Of a stretch of 30,830 nt of DNA, positions 1-8,248 are shown in pieces (position 1 is the first letter of the stretch; each line of letters begins with the position of its first letter). This DNA is from an uncultured Oscillospiraceae bacterium. GTDB taxonomy: Bacteria > Bacillota > Clostridia > Oscillospirales > Ruminococcaceae. The notes under the pieces were generated by a model. The model did no database searches, was not told the origin of the DNA, and saw nothing but the letters and a program-made list of their open reading frames with translations. Location of the stretch: NCBI GenBank assembly GCA_934463345.1, contig CAKSJL010000014.1:1-30830 (forward strand). The letters run 5' to 3'. The translations under genes were made by a program, and so were the position numbers.

Positions 1-80
1 AGTATGCCTGCACATTTTCGCCTTGTCTGCGTAAAAATTGTGCTTGGAAATCCGCACACATATCTTGTGAAGACGGGTTT
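1..80. repeat. Partial copy of a small intergenic repeat
   Basis: Positions about 29-75 are nearly identical to positions 8157-8204, which form the interior and right arm of a complete 76-bp hairpin element. The left arm here is replaced by unrelated sequence. The first 11 bases (AGTATGCCTGC) also occur inside the 180-bp element near 21946, so this may be a composite or truncated copy cut by the window edge. It lies downstream of the M23 peptidase gene. Confidence 0.6.
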
Positions 81-155
81 TTAATTATTATTTTGGGACT
101 GCTGATAATCTGCTTTTGTGGGTATTTGTACTATTTTTTTAAGTCATACTTTGAC

Positions 156-890
156 TTATTCGCCGTTTATAAGTTTAAGAGGATCTGTAAAAGAACCGTT
201 TTTAACCGCTTCAAAGTGAAGATGCGACTTTTCGGAGGTTTCAATATCCGCTGTTTCACCAACAGCTCCTATTTCCTCACCGCTGCCTACCTCCTGACCA
301 ACCTGGACAGTAACTCCTTCATTGAGATTGCTGTATCTTGTAATCGTTCCGTTTCCATGGTCGATTGTTACAGTTATTCCCCATAGAGGATCGTTGTCAA
401 CTGCGCTTACAGTTCCTGAACCTGCCGAAACGACTGCGTCCCCCAGCGAGGCTGAAATATCAATTCCGTTGTGCGTCTGCCATGCGCCTGTAGTCTTTGA
501 TTTTACAAGCTCACCGTTACTGAATTCGTTGAGTATTTCCCCTTCAATCGGCATAGAGAGCCTTTTCTCCTCCGGCTTTACAGTATCTTCGGCTTCTTCA
601 GTTACGCTGCTTTCCTCCGGTGTTTCTTCGCTGTCTGATTCACATACGCTTTCGGCTTCTGTGGCTGCCTGTGTATAGTGCGGCAGTGTGATCTTAGGTA
701 TATCGGTTTCAATTTCCGCCGCTTCTCTTTCGCTTTCTGCTGTGCTGAAGGATGATTTAAGCTCACCGGTAATGTTTCCGGTTGTCTGGGTATATGCAAA
801 ATAACAAGCTGCACCCACCATTGCAACACTTATCGCCAGTGCAACATAAAAGCCTTTTCCGTTCAGTATTGATTTTGAATTTCTGTTCAC
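156..890 (-). CDS. M23 (LytM-type) peptidase with N-terminal membrane anchor
   Basis: This is a predicted membrane-anchored cell-wall endopeptidase of 244 residues. One transmembrane segment lies near residues 11-34. An acidic Ser/Glu-rich linker, probably extracytoplasmic, follows to about residue 110, and then a C-terminal M23 domain. The zinc and catalytic motifs are intact: HxxxD (H140, D144) and HLH (H223, H225). I chose the GTG at 890 because GGAGG at 903-899 sits eight bases upstream of it; an upstream GTG at 899 overlaps that ribosome site and is unlikely. A weak promoter (TTTACA, 17 bp, CATAAA) may lie at 959-931. The layout resembles SpoIIQ or other anchored LytM proteins, but nothing nearby ties it to sporulation. 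It probably cuts peptide cross-links in peptidoglycan. Confidence 0.85.
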   Translation of the reverse strand: MNRNSKSILNGKGFYVALAISVAMVGAACYFAYTQTTGNITGELKSSFSTAESEREAAEIETDIPKITLPHYTQAATEAESVCESDSEETPEESSVTEEAEDTVKPEEKRLSMPIEGEILNEFSNGELVKSKTTGAWQTHNGIDISASLGDAVVSAGSGTVSAVDNDPLWGITVTIDHGNGTITRYSNLNEGVTVQVGQEVGSGEEIGAVGETADIETSEKSHLHFEAVKNGSFTDPLKLINGE

Positions 891-977
891 GTTTAACACC
901 TCCGGAATTAGTTTGAACGGATAATATTCTTTTATGCATTGAAATTCCTTTTTTGTAAAGAATTTTTCTGAAAATAA

Positions 978-1016
978 GTGTGGACAAATAGCATATTATA
1001 TGCTATTTGTCCACAC
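978..1016 (-). terminator. 39-bp perfect palindrome, likely terminator of the Rrf2 gene
   Basis: Two perfect 19-base arms (978-996 and 998-1016) share a single central base. The structure begins 12 bases beyond the Rrf2 stop codon. On the minus strand it is followed by a T-rich stretch, as expected for an intrinsic terminator. The very long perfect symmetry would also suit a protein-binding site upstream of the M23 gene. Confidence 0.6.
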
Positions 1017-1027
1017 CGTAAGGATGC

Positions 1028-1465
1028 TTATATACAATAATCGTTACCGTAATTCTGAGCTTCCTTATCTATTATATCCTGTAGGGTTATGCTGTCAAGA
1101 TACTCAGTTACTTTTTTGTAAAGTCCTCTCCAGACCGGAAGTGTCAGACATTCTCCTGCACGAGCGCAGTCAACAGGTTCATACTCAAGGCATGAAACTG
1201 GCGCAAGGCTTCCCTCCGTTACACGCAGGATCTCGCCGACAGTATATTTGTCAGGATCTTTCAGCAGACGGTAGCCTCCGTGATTTCCACGGTTTGTTTT
1301 AAGCATGCCTGATTTATTCATAAGAGGAACGATCTGTTCAAGATATTTTTTTGATACATTCTGTCTGTCAGCTATGTCCTTTAACGAAACAAAACCATCG
1401 CCCTGATTCATGGCAAGATCAAGCATCATTCTCAGGGCATACCTGCCCTTTGTGGAAATTTTCAT
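1028..1465 (-). CDS. Rrf2-family transcriptional regulator
   Basis: A 145-residue regulator with the start typical of the family (MKISTKGRYALRMMLDLA). A winged helix-turn-helix covers roughly residues 1-70 (LKDIADRQNVSKKYLEQI, followed by the wing GNHGGYRL). Three cysteines near residues 92-106 (SCLEYEPVDCARAGEC) sit where IscR-type members bind an Fe-S cluster, although the spacing (8 and 6) is not identical to E. coli IscR. The family includes IscR (Fe-S sensing), NsrR (nitric oxide) and CymR (cysteine metabolism); the sequence does not settle which role applies. No isc, suf or cysteine genes adjoin it. A GGGAGG site lies upstream of ATG 1465, and a dyad overlaps the proposed promoter, so it may regulate itself. 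Confidence 0.9.
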   Translation of the reverse strand: MKISTKGRYALRMMLDLAMNQGDGFVSLKDIADRQNVSKKYLEQIVPLMNKSGMLKTNRGNHGGYRLLKDPDKYTVGEILRVTEGSLAPVSCLEYEPVDCARAGECLTLPVWRGLYKKVTEYLDSITLQDIIDKEAQNYGNDYCI

Positions 1466-1486
1466 ACTGCTGCCTCCCGTTTGGAT

Positions 1487-1532
1487 TATTTACAGCAGAA
1501 CCGCATGATTATCAACAGCTATGCGGTTCTGC
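1487..1532 (-). promoter_or_regulatory. Candidate rrf2 promoter with overlapping dyad
   Basis: On the minus strand TTGATA (1515-1510) and TAAATA (1492-1487) are separated by 17 bases. A 12-bp perfect inverted repeat, arms 1495-1506 and 1521-1532, brackets the -35 box. This is a plausible operator for the regulator itself, but no binding consensus is proven. Confidence 0.4.
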
Positions 1533-1577
1533 AATTCAGGCAACACCGCACAATCTTTATACGGTATTGCCTGAATT
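1533..1577 (-). terminator. Hairpin at the 3' end of purL, derived from a small repeat
   Basis: Arms of 16 bases (1533-1548 and 1562-1577) match with one mismatch and touch the purL stop codon. The arm contains CAGGCAACACCGCACAAT, the terminal motif also found at 17378 and at both ends of the 180-bp element at 21850. It therefore looks like a minimal copy of that repeat serving as the purL terminator. Confidence 0.55.
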
Positions 1578-1578
1578 A

Positions 1579-4500
1579 TTACTTGAAGTATCTGATACCG
1601 TTTTCAAAGATCTTCTGATCCTTGTTTCCGGCAACATTCTTGCATACGTCAAAGCCGATTCTTTCGCTGTGACCCATCTTGCCGAGGATACGGCCGTCTG
1701 GAGATGTGATTCCCTCGATAGCTTCCATGGATGTGTTAGGGTTGTATCTGATATCCATTGACGGTTTGCCGTTTAAATCGACATACTGTGTTGCAATTTG
1801 ACCGTTGTTTGCAAGCTTTACAATAAGTGACTGCGGAGCAACGAATCTTCCCTCGCCATGCGAAATCGGAATAGTGTGGATATCGCCGACACTGCTGTCA
1901 GCAAGCCATGGGGACTTGTTTGACGCAATTCTTGTGTTTACCATCATTGACTGATGTCTTGCAATTGTGTTAAATGTAAGAGTTGGTGATTCATTTGTCA
2001 TATCGGTAATTTCGCCGAAAGGTACAAGACCCAGCTTTATAAGTGCCTGGAAGCCGTTGCAGATACCAAGCATAAGACCGTCACGCTTTTTGAGAAGCTC
2101 ATGAACGGCATCCTTTACCTTAGGATTTCTGAAGAATGCGGTAATGAACTTTCCGCTTCCCTCCGGCTCGTCGCCGCCGCTGAATCCGCCTGGAAGCATG
2201 ATTATCTGTGACTGTGAAATAAGTCTTGCCGCTTCGTCAACTGATTCCTCGATAGCTGCTGCACTGAGGTTCTTTACAACCATTACTTCCGGATCTCCGC
2301 CGGCTCTTTCAAATGCTCTTGCTGTATCATACTCGCAGTTTGTGCCAGGGAAAACAGGGATGAATACCTTAGGTTTTGCAGCCTTGATTGTCGGGAACGC
2401 TCTCATTTTTGCGCTGTACTCATAGGATTCAACAGCTGAAAGAACAGTTTTTATTCTGCATGGGAATACAGGTTCAAGCTTGCTTTCCCATGTTTTCTGG
2501 AGCGAATCCAGAGAGAGTGTATAATCCTTACCGAAAATGTTGTACTCCTCAGCTGTTTTGCCTATTGCATATTCACTCTCAGCAGCAGGGCCGTCAAGTT
2601 CAATTATGAATGCGCCGTAATGAGGCATGAAAAGCTCGCTTTCAGTAAGCTTTCTTTCAAATTCAAAGCCGATTCTGTTGCCAAAGCACATCTTTGCAAG
2701 ACCTTCTGCAATACCGCCGCCTGAAACCGTCCATATAGCCTTTGCACGTCCGCTTTCTATCATGTCCTCAACCTGCCTGAAGCATTCCTTTACATTTTCA
2801 AATACCGGCAGTCCGTTTTCGTCGTATTCCGGCTTTATAACAATTACTTCATCGCCTGCATTCTTAAATTCAGGTGAAACGATCTTTCGGCTTGATGCAG
2901 TTGAAACAGCAAAGGAAACAAGCGTCGGAGGAACGTCGATATTTTCAAATGTACCAGACATTGAATCCTTTCCGCCGATAGCGCCGCAGCCCATTTCAAG
3001 CTGTGCCTTGAACGCACCGAGAAGAGCTGCAAGCGGCTTGCCCCAGCGTTCCGGCTTGCCCTGTGTTCTTTCAAAGTATTCCTGGAATGTCAGCCAGCAG
3101 TGCTCTGATTTGCCGCCTGCTGCAACAACCTTTGCGATTGACTCGATTACAGCCAGTACTGCGCCATGATAAGGACTTTTTTCACTTATGAACGGATTAT
3201 AACCCCAGCCCATTACAGAGCATGTATCAGTCTGTCCATGAAGAACAGGTATTTTTGCAGCCATAGCCTGTGTCGGAGTAAGCTGATACTTTCCGCCGAA
3301 CGGCATAAGGACTGTTGAAGCGCCGATTGTTGAATCAAATTTTTCAATAAGCCCCTTCTGTGAGCATACGTTAAGGTTAGCCATAAGAGCGTCCCAGCCC
3401 TCCGGATTGTCTGCATAAGGGCAGATAACCCTTGTATCAGGCTTTTCAATTGTGATATCTGTATATTTAGGCGCACCGTTTGAATTTAAGAATTCTCTTG
3501 AAAGGTCAACGATAGTAACGCCGTTCCAGTTCATTTTAAGTCTTGGTTCGTCCACAACGTCAGCAACAACAGTAGCTTCAAGGTTTTCCTTTGCCGCCTC
3601 TGAAAGGAACCTATCAACATCTTCCTTTGCAATTACTACAGCCATTCTTTCCTGTGATTCTGAAATTGCAATTTCAGTTCCGTCAAGACCCTCATATTTC
3701 TTCGGAACAGCGTTCAGATCAATGACAAGACCGTCTGTCAGCTCGCCGATAGCAACGGAAACACCACCTGCACCGAAGTCGTTGCAGCGCTTTATCATTC
3801 TTGTAACGTCAGGATTTCTGAAAAGGCGCTGAAGCTTTCTTTCCTCCGGAGGATTACCCTTCTGAACCTCTGCTCCGCAGTGCTCAAGTGATTCGAGGGT
3901 ATGTGACTTTGAAGAGCCTGTAGCGCCGCCGCAGCCATCTCTGCCTGTCTTGCCGCCCAGAAGCACTACAACATCGCCTGCGACAGGAGCTTCACGTCTT
4001 ATATTTTCAGCAGGTGCTGCGCCGACAACTGCGCCGATTTCCAGTCTTTTAGCAACGTATCCCGGATGATAGATTTCAGAAACGTGACCTGTTGCAAGAC
4101 CTATCTGGTTGCCGTAGGAGCTGTAGCCGTTTGCAGCGCCGACAGTTATCTTTCTCTGCGGGAGCTTTCCGGCAATTGTATCCTCAACAGGAACAAGCGG
4201 ATTTGCCGCACCTGTAACTCTCATTGCCTGATAAACATATGAACGTCCTGAAAGCGGATCTCTGATAGCGCCGCCCAGACATGTTGCTGCACCGCCGAAA
4301 GGTTCGATTTCTGTAGGGTGGTTGTGCGTTTCATTTTTAAACATCAGGATCCAGTCTTCTTCGTTTCCGTCAATATTGACTTTTATCTTGACTGAACAAG
4401 CATTGATCTCCTCGCTCTCGTCAAGATCGTTGAGCTTTCCGTCTGCTTTAAGTTTTTTGGCAGCAATCGTTGCAAGATCCATGAGCGTCAGAGGCTTCTG

Positions 4501-5283
4501 TTCACGTCCGAGCTGATTTCTTACTTCAATGTACTCGTCGTAGGTCTCTTTGATGTAGTCTGTACCGATATTGACATTTTCAATATTTGTTGAGAATGTT
4601 GTATGACGGCAGTGGTCAGACCAGTAGGTATCGATCATTCTGATTTCTGTAATAGTAGGATCACGCTTTTCAGTATCTCTGAAATAAGCCTGACAGAATT
4701 TTATATCGTCAAAGTCCATTGCGAGACCGAATTCTTTTATAAATGCGTCAAGACCCTTGTCATTCAGGCGGATAAAGTTTTCAAGTATTTCGACCTTTTC
4801 CGGAATGACATAGTTTGTATCAAGCGTTCTTACAGTTTCAAGGGAAGCTTCTCTGCTCTCAACAGGGTTAATAAGGTAAGATTTCAGTTTTTCAAATTCA
4901 GAATCAGTTATATTTCCGTCAATTATATAAACTCTTGCATTTTTAACACGGCAGCGTTCCTTCTGCGTCAGGATCTGTATACACTGTTCGCAGCTGTCGG
5001 CTCTCTGGTCAAACTGTCCCGGAAGATATTCAACAGCAAAAACTCTTTCATTATTGATAAGAACAGGCATTTCCTTATATGTCACATCAACAGCCGGTTC
5101 AGAGAAAACAGTATTGACGGACATTTCAAAATCCTCTTCACTAAGATTGTCAGCATCATAGCGGTTAAGTATTCTGACATTATTCAGATTTAACCTGAGC
5201 GCTGTCTGAACGTCGCTCATAACAGATTTTGCTTCAACAGCAAATTCCGGTTTCTTTTCTACATAAATTCGGAATACAGACAT
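1579..5283 (-). CDS. purL: Phosphoribosylformylglycinamidine synthase (single-chain PurL)
   Basis: This cytosolic enzyme carries out the fourth step of de novo purine synthesis: FGAR + ATP + glutamine gives FGAM. The 1234-residue chain carries all parts on one polypeptide: a PurS-like N-terminal region, two AIR-synthase-like ATP-binding halves (conserved KNETHNHPTEIEPFGGAAT near residue 320), and a C-terminal class I glutaminase. The glutaminase has its nucleophile in GICNGFQ (about C1075) and the His/Glu pair in GHSER (about H1205, E1207). Many Firmicutes instead use separate PurS, PurQ and PurL. I chose ATG 5283 because GGAG lies six bases upstream; in-frame ATGs at 5295 and 5307 have poor sites. 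It lies 96 bases downstream of mtaB on the same strand, so cotranscription is possible. Confidence 0.97.
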   Translation of the reverse strand: MSVFRIYVEKKPEFAVEAKSVMSDVQTALRLNLNNVRILNRYDADNLSEEDFEMSVNTVFSEPAVDVTYKEMPVLINNERVFAVEYLPGQFDQRADSCEQCIQILTQKERCRVKNARVYIIDGNITDSEFEKLKSYLINPVESREASLETVRTLDTNYVIPEKVEILENFIRLNDKGLDAFIKEFGLAMDFDDIKFCQAYFRDTEKRDPTITEIRMIDTYWSDHCRHTTFSTNIENVNIGTDYIKETYDEYIEVRNQLGREQKPLTLMDLATIAAKKLKADGKLNDLDESEEINACSVKIKVNIDGNEEDWILMFKNETHNHPTEIEPFGGAATCLGGAIRDPLSGRSYVYQAMRVTGAANPLVPVEDTIAGKLPQRKITVGAANGYSSYGNQIGLATGHVSEIYHPGYVAKRLEIGAVVGAAPAENIRREAPVAGDVVVLLGGKTGRDGCGGATGSSKSHTLESLEHCGAEVQKGNPPEERKLQRLFRNPDVTRMIKRCNDFGAGGVSVAIGELTDGLVIDLNAVPKKYEGLDGTEIAISESQERMAVVIAKEDVDRFLSEAAKENLEATVVADVVDEPRLKMNWNGVTIVDLSREFLNSNGAPKYTDITIEKPDTRVICPYADNPEGWDALMANLNVCSQKGLIEKFDSTIGASTVLMPFGGKYQLTPTQAMAAKIPVLHGQTDTCSVMGWGYNPFISEKSPYHGAVLAVIESIAKVVAAGGKSEHCWLTFQEYFERTQGKPERWGKPLAALLGAFKAQLEMGCGAIGGKDSMSGTFENIDVPPTLVSFAVSTASSRKIVSPEFKNAGDEVIVIKPEYDENGLPVFENVKECFRQVEDMIESGRAKAIWTVSGGGIAEGLAKMCFGNRIGFEFERKLTESELFMPHYGAFIIELDGPAAESEYAIGKTAEEYNIFGKDYTLSLDSLQKTWESKLEPVFPCRIKTVLSAVESYEYSAKMRAFPTIKAAKPKVFIPVFPGTNCEYDTARAFERAGGDPEVMVVKNLSAAAIEESVDEAARLISQSQIIMLPGGFSGGDEPEGSGKFITAFFRNPKVKDAVHELLKKRDGLMLGICNGFQALIKLGLVPFGEITDMTNESPTLTFNTIARHQSMMVNTRIASNKSPWLADSSVGDIHTIPISHGEGRFVAPQSLIVKLANNGQIATQYVDLNGKPSMDIRYNPNTSMEAIEGITSPDGRILGKMGHSERIGFDVCKNVAGNKDQKIFENGIRYFK

Positions 5284-5320
5284 TTTTTGCTCCATTCTCC
5301 GCAGCAAAAATAATTCTTTT

Positions 5321-5367
5321 ATGCGAATATGGATATCCGCATCAGCGGCATTTCTGCGGTAAATGCC
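5321..5367 (-). other. Two hairpins in the purL leader
   Basis: Between mtaB and purL there is an imperfect palindrome at about 5321-5342 (ATGCG...CGCAT) and a 7-bp stem with a 7-base loop (5347-5353 with 5361-5367). Neither is followed by a clear T run. I see no purine riboswitch core here. They may be leader structure or RNA-processing sites. Confidence 0.25.
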
Positions 5368-5379
5368 TGCCCTGTCATT

Positions 5380-6690
5380 TCAGTCTTCTGCGTTTTGGAT
5401 TATTTTTCCGATACAGAAGTCATCATTACTCATTTCTATTTTAACATAAAAAATCATTCTGCGCAAACTTTTTTCTTCCTTTTTCGCTGAAATTTTCACC
5501 AAAGTATAATCAGGCGCATATCCCTGGTGAAATTCCGGCGAGCTTTCACGCTCAAAAAGTACCGGAACAACCTTTCCTACCTGTTTTTTCAGATATTCCC
5601 TGTGAAGTTGTGCGGCGAGAGCCTTCATCCTGTCTGCACGTTCATGCTTTACAGCCTTTGGAATCTGTCGAAGTGAAGCGGCAACAGTTCCTTTTCTCAT
5701 TGAATACTGGAACACATGTATTTTGGCAAATCCGACTTTTCTGACAAATTCAAGCGACTGTTCAAAGTCCTCATCGCTTTCAAGCGGAAAACCGACCATA
5801 ACATCCGTAGTTATCGAACAATCCGGAAAGACAGAACGGATCTTATTTACAAGGTTCATGTATTCATCTGTATTGTAATGCCTGCGCATGGTGCAAAGAG
5901 TTTTGTCGCATCCGCTTTGCAGTGAAAGATGAAACTGCGGACAGAACTGAGGCAGTCGGGAAAGCCTTAACAGATCTTCATTCGTTATTACTTCCGGTTC
6001 AAGAGAGCCGAGCCTGACACGTTCAACACCCTTTATTTTACAGCACTCTTCAACGGCATCAATAAGCCGGAGACCCTGTTCTTTTCCGTAAAAGGCAAGA
6101 TTTATTCCGACAAGAACTATTTCCTTTATGCCGCTCTCGGCAAGCATTTTTATTTCGTTTCTGAGCGTATCAAGCGGCTTTGAGCGGCAGCGTCCTCTTG
6201 CATACGGTATAATGCAGTAGGAACAGAACTGATTGCAGCCGTCCTGTATTTTAACAAAAGCCCTTGTTCTGTCTGAAAATTCACCGCAGACGATTTTTTC
6301 AAATTCATCTCCGGCGGCATACTGTGAAATACTTACCAGGCGTTTTCGCTCCTCAAGGAAATTGTTTACAAGTGAAAGAAGCTTTCCTCTTTCTTTTGTG
6401 CCGGTAACTATATCAGCTTCTGGGATTTTTTCAGCAATTTTTGGTGAAGCCTGCGGCATACAGCCGGTCAGAACCGTTACGGCAAGCGGATTGTTCTTCC
6501 TGTGCTTTCTCAGCGAGTACAGCGATTTGCTGTCACCAGAAGCTGTAACGGTGCAGGAATTTACAACAATAACATCGGCTGCGGCAGGATCGTCTGTAAC
6601 AGTGAAGCCGTTAGCGGAAAAATCTGCTTTAATGCTTTCGGTTTCATATTGATTGACTTTGCAGCCAAAGCTTTCAAAGTAAGCTTTCAT
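5380..6690 (-). CDS. mtaB: tRNA (t6A37) methylthiotransferase MtaB
   Basis: A radical-SAM enzyme of 436 residues that adds a methylthio group to t6A at position 37 of ANN-decoding tRNAs, giving ms2t6A. The N-terminal MTTase domain carries three cluster cysteines (C10, C46, C77). The radical-SAM motif CNQFCSYC supplies C152, C156 and C159. A TRAM-like RNA-binding region is expected at the C terminus. The opening (SFGCKVNQYETE) is typical of MtaB rather than MiaB. AAAGGAGAGG precedes ATG 6690. The promoter lies in the shared gap with the divergent HPr-like gene. tcdA, elsewhere in this window, modifies the same t6A base in a different way. Confidence 0.93.
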   Translation of the reverse strand: MKAYFESFGCKVNQYETESIKADFSANGFTVTDDPAAADVIVVNSCTVTASGDSKSLYSLRKHRKNNPLAVTVLTGCMPQASPKIAEKIPEADIVTGTKERGKLLSLVNNFLEERKRLVSISQYAAGDEFEKIVCGEFSDRTRAFVKIQDGCNQFCSYCIIPYARGRCRSKPLDTLRNEIKMLAESGIKEIVLVGINLAFYGKEQGLRLIDAVEECCKIKGVERVRLGSLEPEVITNEDLLRLSRLPQFCPQFHLSLQSGCDKTLCTMRRHYNTDEYMNLVNKIRSVFPDCSITTDVMVGFPLESDEDFEQSLEFVRKVGFAKIHVFQYSMRKGTVAASLRQIPKAVKHERADRMKALAAQLHREYLKKQVGKVVPVLFERESSPEFHQGYAPDYTLVKISAKKEEKSLRRMIFYVKIEMSNDDFCIGKIIQNAED

Positions 6691-6797
6691 TTACCTCTCC
6701 TTTGTATGTATATATGCAACAAATTTAAACATTAATTATTGTGAAAAGCCAACAAATTATCAACTTAAATAAAAACGGTATTGATCTCCGCCTTTTC

Positions 6798-6826
6798 ATT
6801 ATACTAAATTTACGAAAATTATGCAA
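6798..6826 (-). promoter_or_regulatory. mtaB promoter
   Basis: On the minus strand TTGCAT (6826-6821) and TATAAT (6803-6798) are separated by 17 bases. The predicted leader is about 100 bases. The -35 box lies only five bases from that of the divergent HPr-like promoter, so the two polymerase sites probably compete. Confidence 0.65.
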
Positions 6827-6831
6827 TCATA

Positions 6832-6860
6832 TTGACTTTGGAAAGCATAAGTGGTATCAT
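6832..6860 (+). promoter_or_regulatory. HPr-like gene promoter
   Basis: TTGACT (6832-6837) and TATCAT (6855-6860) are spaced by 17 bases, back-to-back with the mtaB promoter. Confidence 0.65.
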
Positions 6861-6930
6861 GTATACAGCGGAAAAGAAAAGATGATCCGCTAAAAAATAT
6901 GTGGTTTTAGAATTTCGAGGAGGTATTGTT

Positions 6931-7161
6931 ATGGTAAACTACAAAATTTCTCTGGCAGCTATCAACGATGTAAAAGATTTCGTTAATATGGTAATGAAAT
7001 ATGACTTTGATGTTGATCTCGTTTCAGGCAGATATGCCGTTGATGCGAAGTCTATCATGGGTATTTTCAGCCTTGACCTCTCAAAGCCTATTGAGTTGAA
7101 GGCTCACACAGATGATCCTGGTGATTTTGAAAAGGAAATTGCAAAGTACATTGTCAAGTAA
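6931..7161 (+). CDS. HPr-family protein lacking the catalytic histidine
   Basis: A 76-residue protein with the HPr fold signature (KYDFDVDL, then DAKSIMGIFSLDLS). In canonical HPr the active loop carries His15 and Arg17, which pass phosphate from enzyme I to sugar EII components. Here the matching stretch reads ISLAAINDVKDFV, with neither residue. The regulatory Ser46 region (KSIMG) is kept. This is the pattern of a Crh-like regulatory protein, phosphorylated only on serine if at all, rather than a phosphotransferase-system carrier; that role is inferred. ATG 6931 is chosen because GAGGAGG lies just upstream. It is monocistronic, with its own promoter and terminator. Confidence 0.85.
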   Translation: MVNYKISLAAINDVKDFVNMVMKYDFDVDLVSGRYAVDAKSIMGIFSLDLSKPIELKAHTDDPGDFEKEIAKYIVK

Positions 7162-7200
7162 TTAAGTGTACTGATTTTCCCGCATAGGCAAGATTCTAAA

Positions 7201-7227
7201 ACCGTCGGAACGCTCCGGCGGTTTTTA
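7201..7227 (+). terminator. Terminator of the HPr-like gene
   Basis: A 9-bp stem (7201-7209 with 7214-7222, one wobble pair) with a 4-base loop is followed by a T run. Confidence 0.85.
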
Positions 7228-7272
7228 TTATGCATTGTCACCAACTTGTAACGTATTTATAAACAAATACAG

Positions 7273-7301
7273 TTGAAATTTTGGTATAATTATTGTATAA
7301 T
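7273..7301 (+). promoter_or_regulatory. Promoter of the PP2C phosphatase gene
   Basis: TTGAAA (7273-7278) and TATAAT (7296-7301) are separated by exactly 17 bases. The predicted leader is about 35 bases. Confidence 0.8.
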
Positions 7302-7342
7302 AGTGTGCATGAGATTACAAATCAAAAACAGGTGAGGTTTAA

Positions 7343-8092
7343 ATGTATTATTGCTGCGGTATTACTGACAATGGAATAATGGACCACAATGAGGACGCAT
7401 ACCTTATAGGAAAAAAGGTTATGACCTCAGGCAATATTAATACAATGATATCTGTGCCTTTTATGGCAGCTGTATCTGATGGAGTTTCAGGAGAAAAGTG
7501 CGGAGAGCTTGCGTCGAAAACGTGTCTTGAGCTTTTAAGGGATGTCCGTTTCAATTCACAGACAAATCTTAAAAAGGAAATAATGAATATTCACAGCAGG
7601 ATGAAGGAGCTGAGCGCTCTGGACAAGTCTACTGAGAATATGCAGTCAACGCTCTGTGCGGTTGCGATTGATGAGAATGATGTAATACACATAATAAACG
7701 TCGGCGATTCACGAATGTACAGATACAGAAGGGGCAGTATAAAGCAGATTTCAAGAGATCAGTCGCTGGTACAGCTTCTTTATGAGGAAGGCTCAATAAC
7801 TGCCGCTGAAAAAAAGAGTCATGTTCACAGAAATATAATTTTTCCGGTTATGGGAAATATATCTTCAATGCCGAAGCCTGACATAAAAAATATGCATGAC
7901 ATCATGAAGTACGGAGATGTTATACTGATATGCTCGGACGGACTGTCCGACTATGTGACATGCAGCGACATGGAGGACATTCTGGCTTTGCCGCTGAATC
8001 TGACAAAAAGACTTCACAAACTTGTGAAACTTGCAATAGAAAAGGGAAGCAAGGATAATATAACCATAGTGGCACTGTGCTGCTATGAATAA
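7343..8092 (+). CDS. PP2C-family serine/threonine protein phosphatase
   Basis: A 249-residue soluble metal-dependent phosphatase. The metal-binding motifs are present in order: DHNEDA near residue 14, SDGVSG near 47, VGDSRMYRY near 120, CSDGLSDY near 197 and DNIT near 239. The family includes Stp/PrpC, which reverses Hanks-type kinase phosphorylation, and small stress phosphatases. No kinase is adjacent, unlike the usual prpC-prkC pair, so this may be a stand-alone paralogue. It starts after AGGTGAGG and has its own strong promoter and terminator. Confidence 0.88.
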   Translation: MYYCCGITDNGIMDHNEDAYLIGKKVMTSGNINTMISVPFMAAVSDGVSGEKCGELASKTCLELLRDVRFNSQTNLKKEIMNIHSRMKELSALDKSTENMQSTLCAVAIDENDVIHIINVGDSRMYRYRRGSIKQISRDQSLVQLLYEEGSITAAEKKSHVHRNIIFPVMGNISSMPKPDIKNMHDIMKYGDVILICSDGLSDYVTCSDMEDILALPLNLTKRLHKLVKLAIEKGSKDNITIVALCCYE

Positions 8093-8105
8093 ATAACGTA
8101 AGTCA

Positions 8106-8131
8106 GGGCGACCGTTGGTCGCCCGTTTTTT
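8106..8131 (+). terminator. Terminator of the PP2C gene
   Basis: GGGCGACC (8106-8113) pairs perfectly with GGTCGCCC (8117-8124) around a 3-base loop, followed by a T run. Confidence 0.9.
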
Positions 8132-8134
8132 GTA

Positions 8135-8210
8135 AGAACTCGTCTTCACAAGCGTATGCGTAAAAATTGTGCTTGGAAATCCGCACACATATCTTGTGAA
8201 GACGAGTTCT
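8135..8210. repeat. 76-bp hairpin repeat element
   Basis: Perfect 18-base inverted ends (8135-8152 and 8193-8210) enclose a 40-base interior. The interior and right arm recur at the start of the window (about 29-75). It lies exactly between the terminators of two convergent genes. This is typical of a small non-coding mobile or REP-like repeat. Confidence 0.75.
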
Positions 8211-8212
8211 AA

Positions 8213-8240
8213 TAAAAAACCTCCGGCTATAAACCGGAGG
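8213..8240 (-). terminator. Terminator of the EF-G-like gene
   Basis: CCTCCGG (8220-8226) and CCGGAGG (8234-8240) form a perfect stem. Read on the minus strand it ends in a T run at 8219-8213. Confidence 0.88.
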
Positions 8241-8248
8241 TCAAAATT

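Noticed and set aside
4603..5193. 196-codon open frame on the plus strand inside purL
   Set aside because: It is antisense to a fully conserved purL sequence, lacks a ribosome site and shows no family features.
6241..6652. Minus and plus frames around the mtaB N terminus as separate small genes
   Set aside because: The plus-strand frames have no start signals and lie opposite the three conserved cluster cysteines of mtaB.
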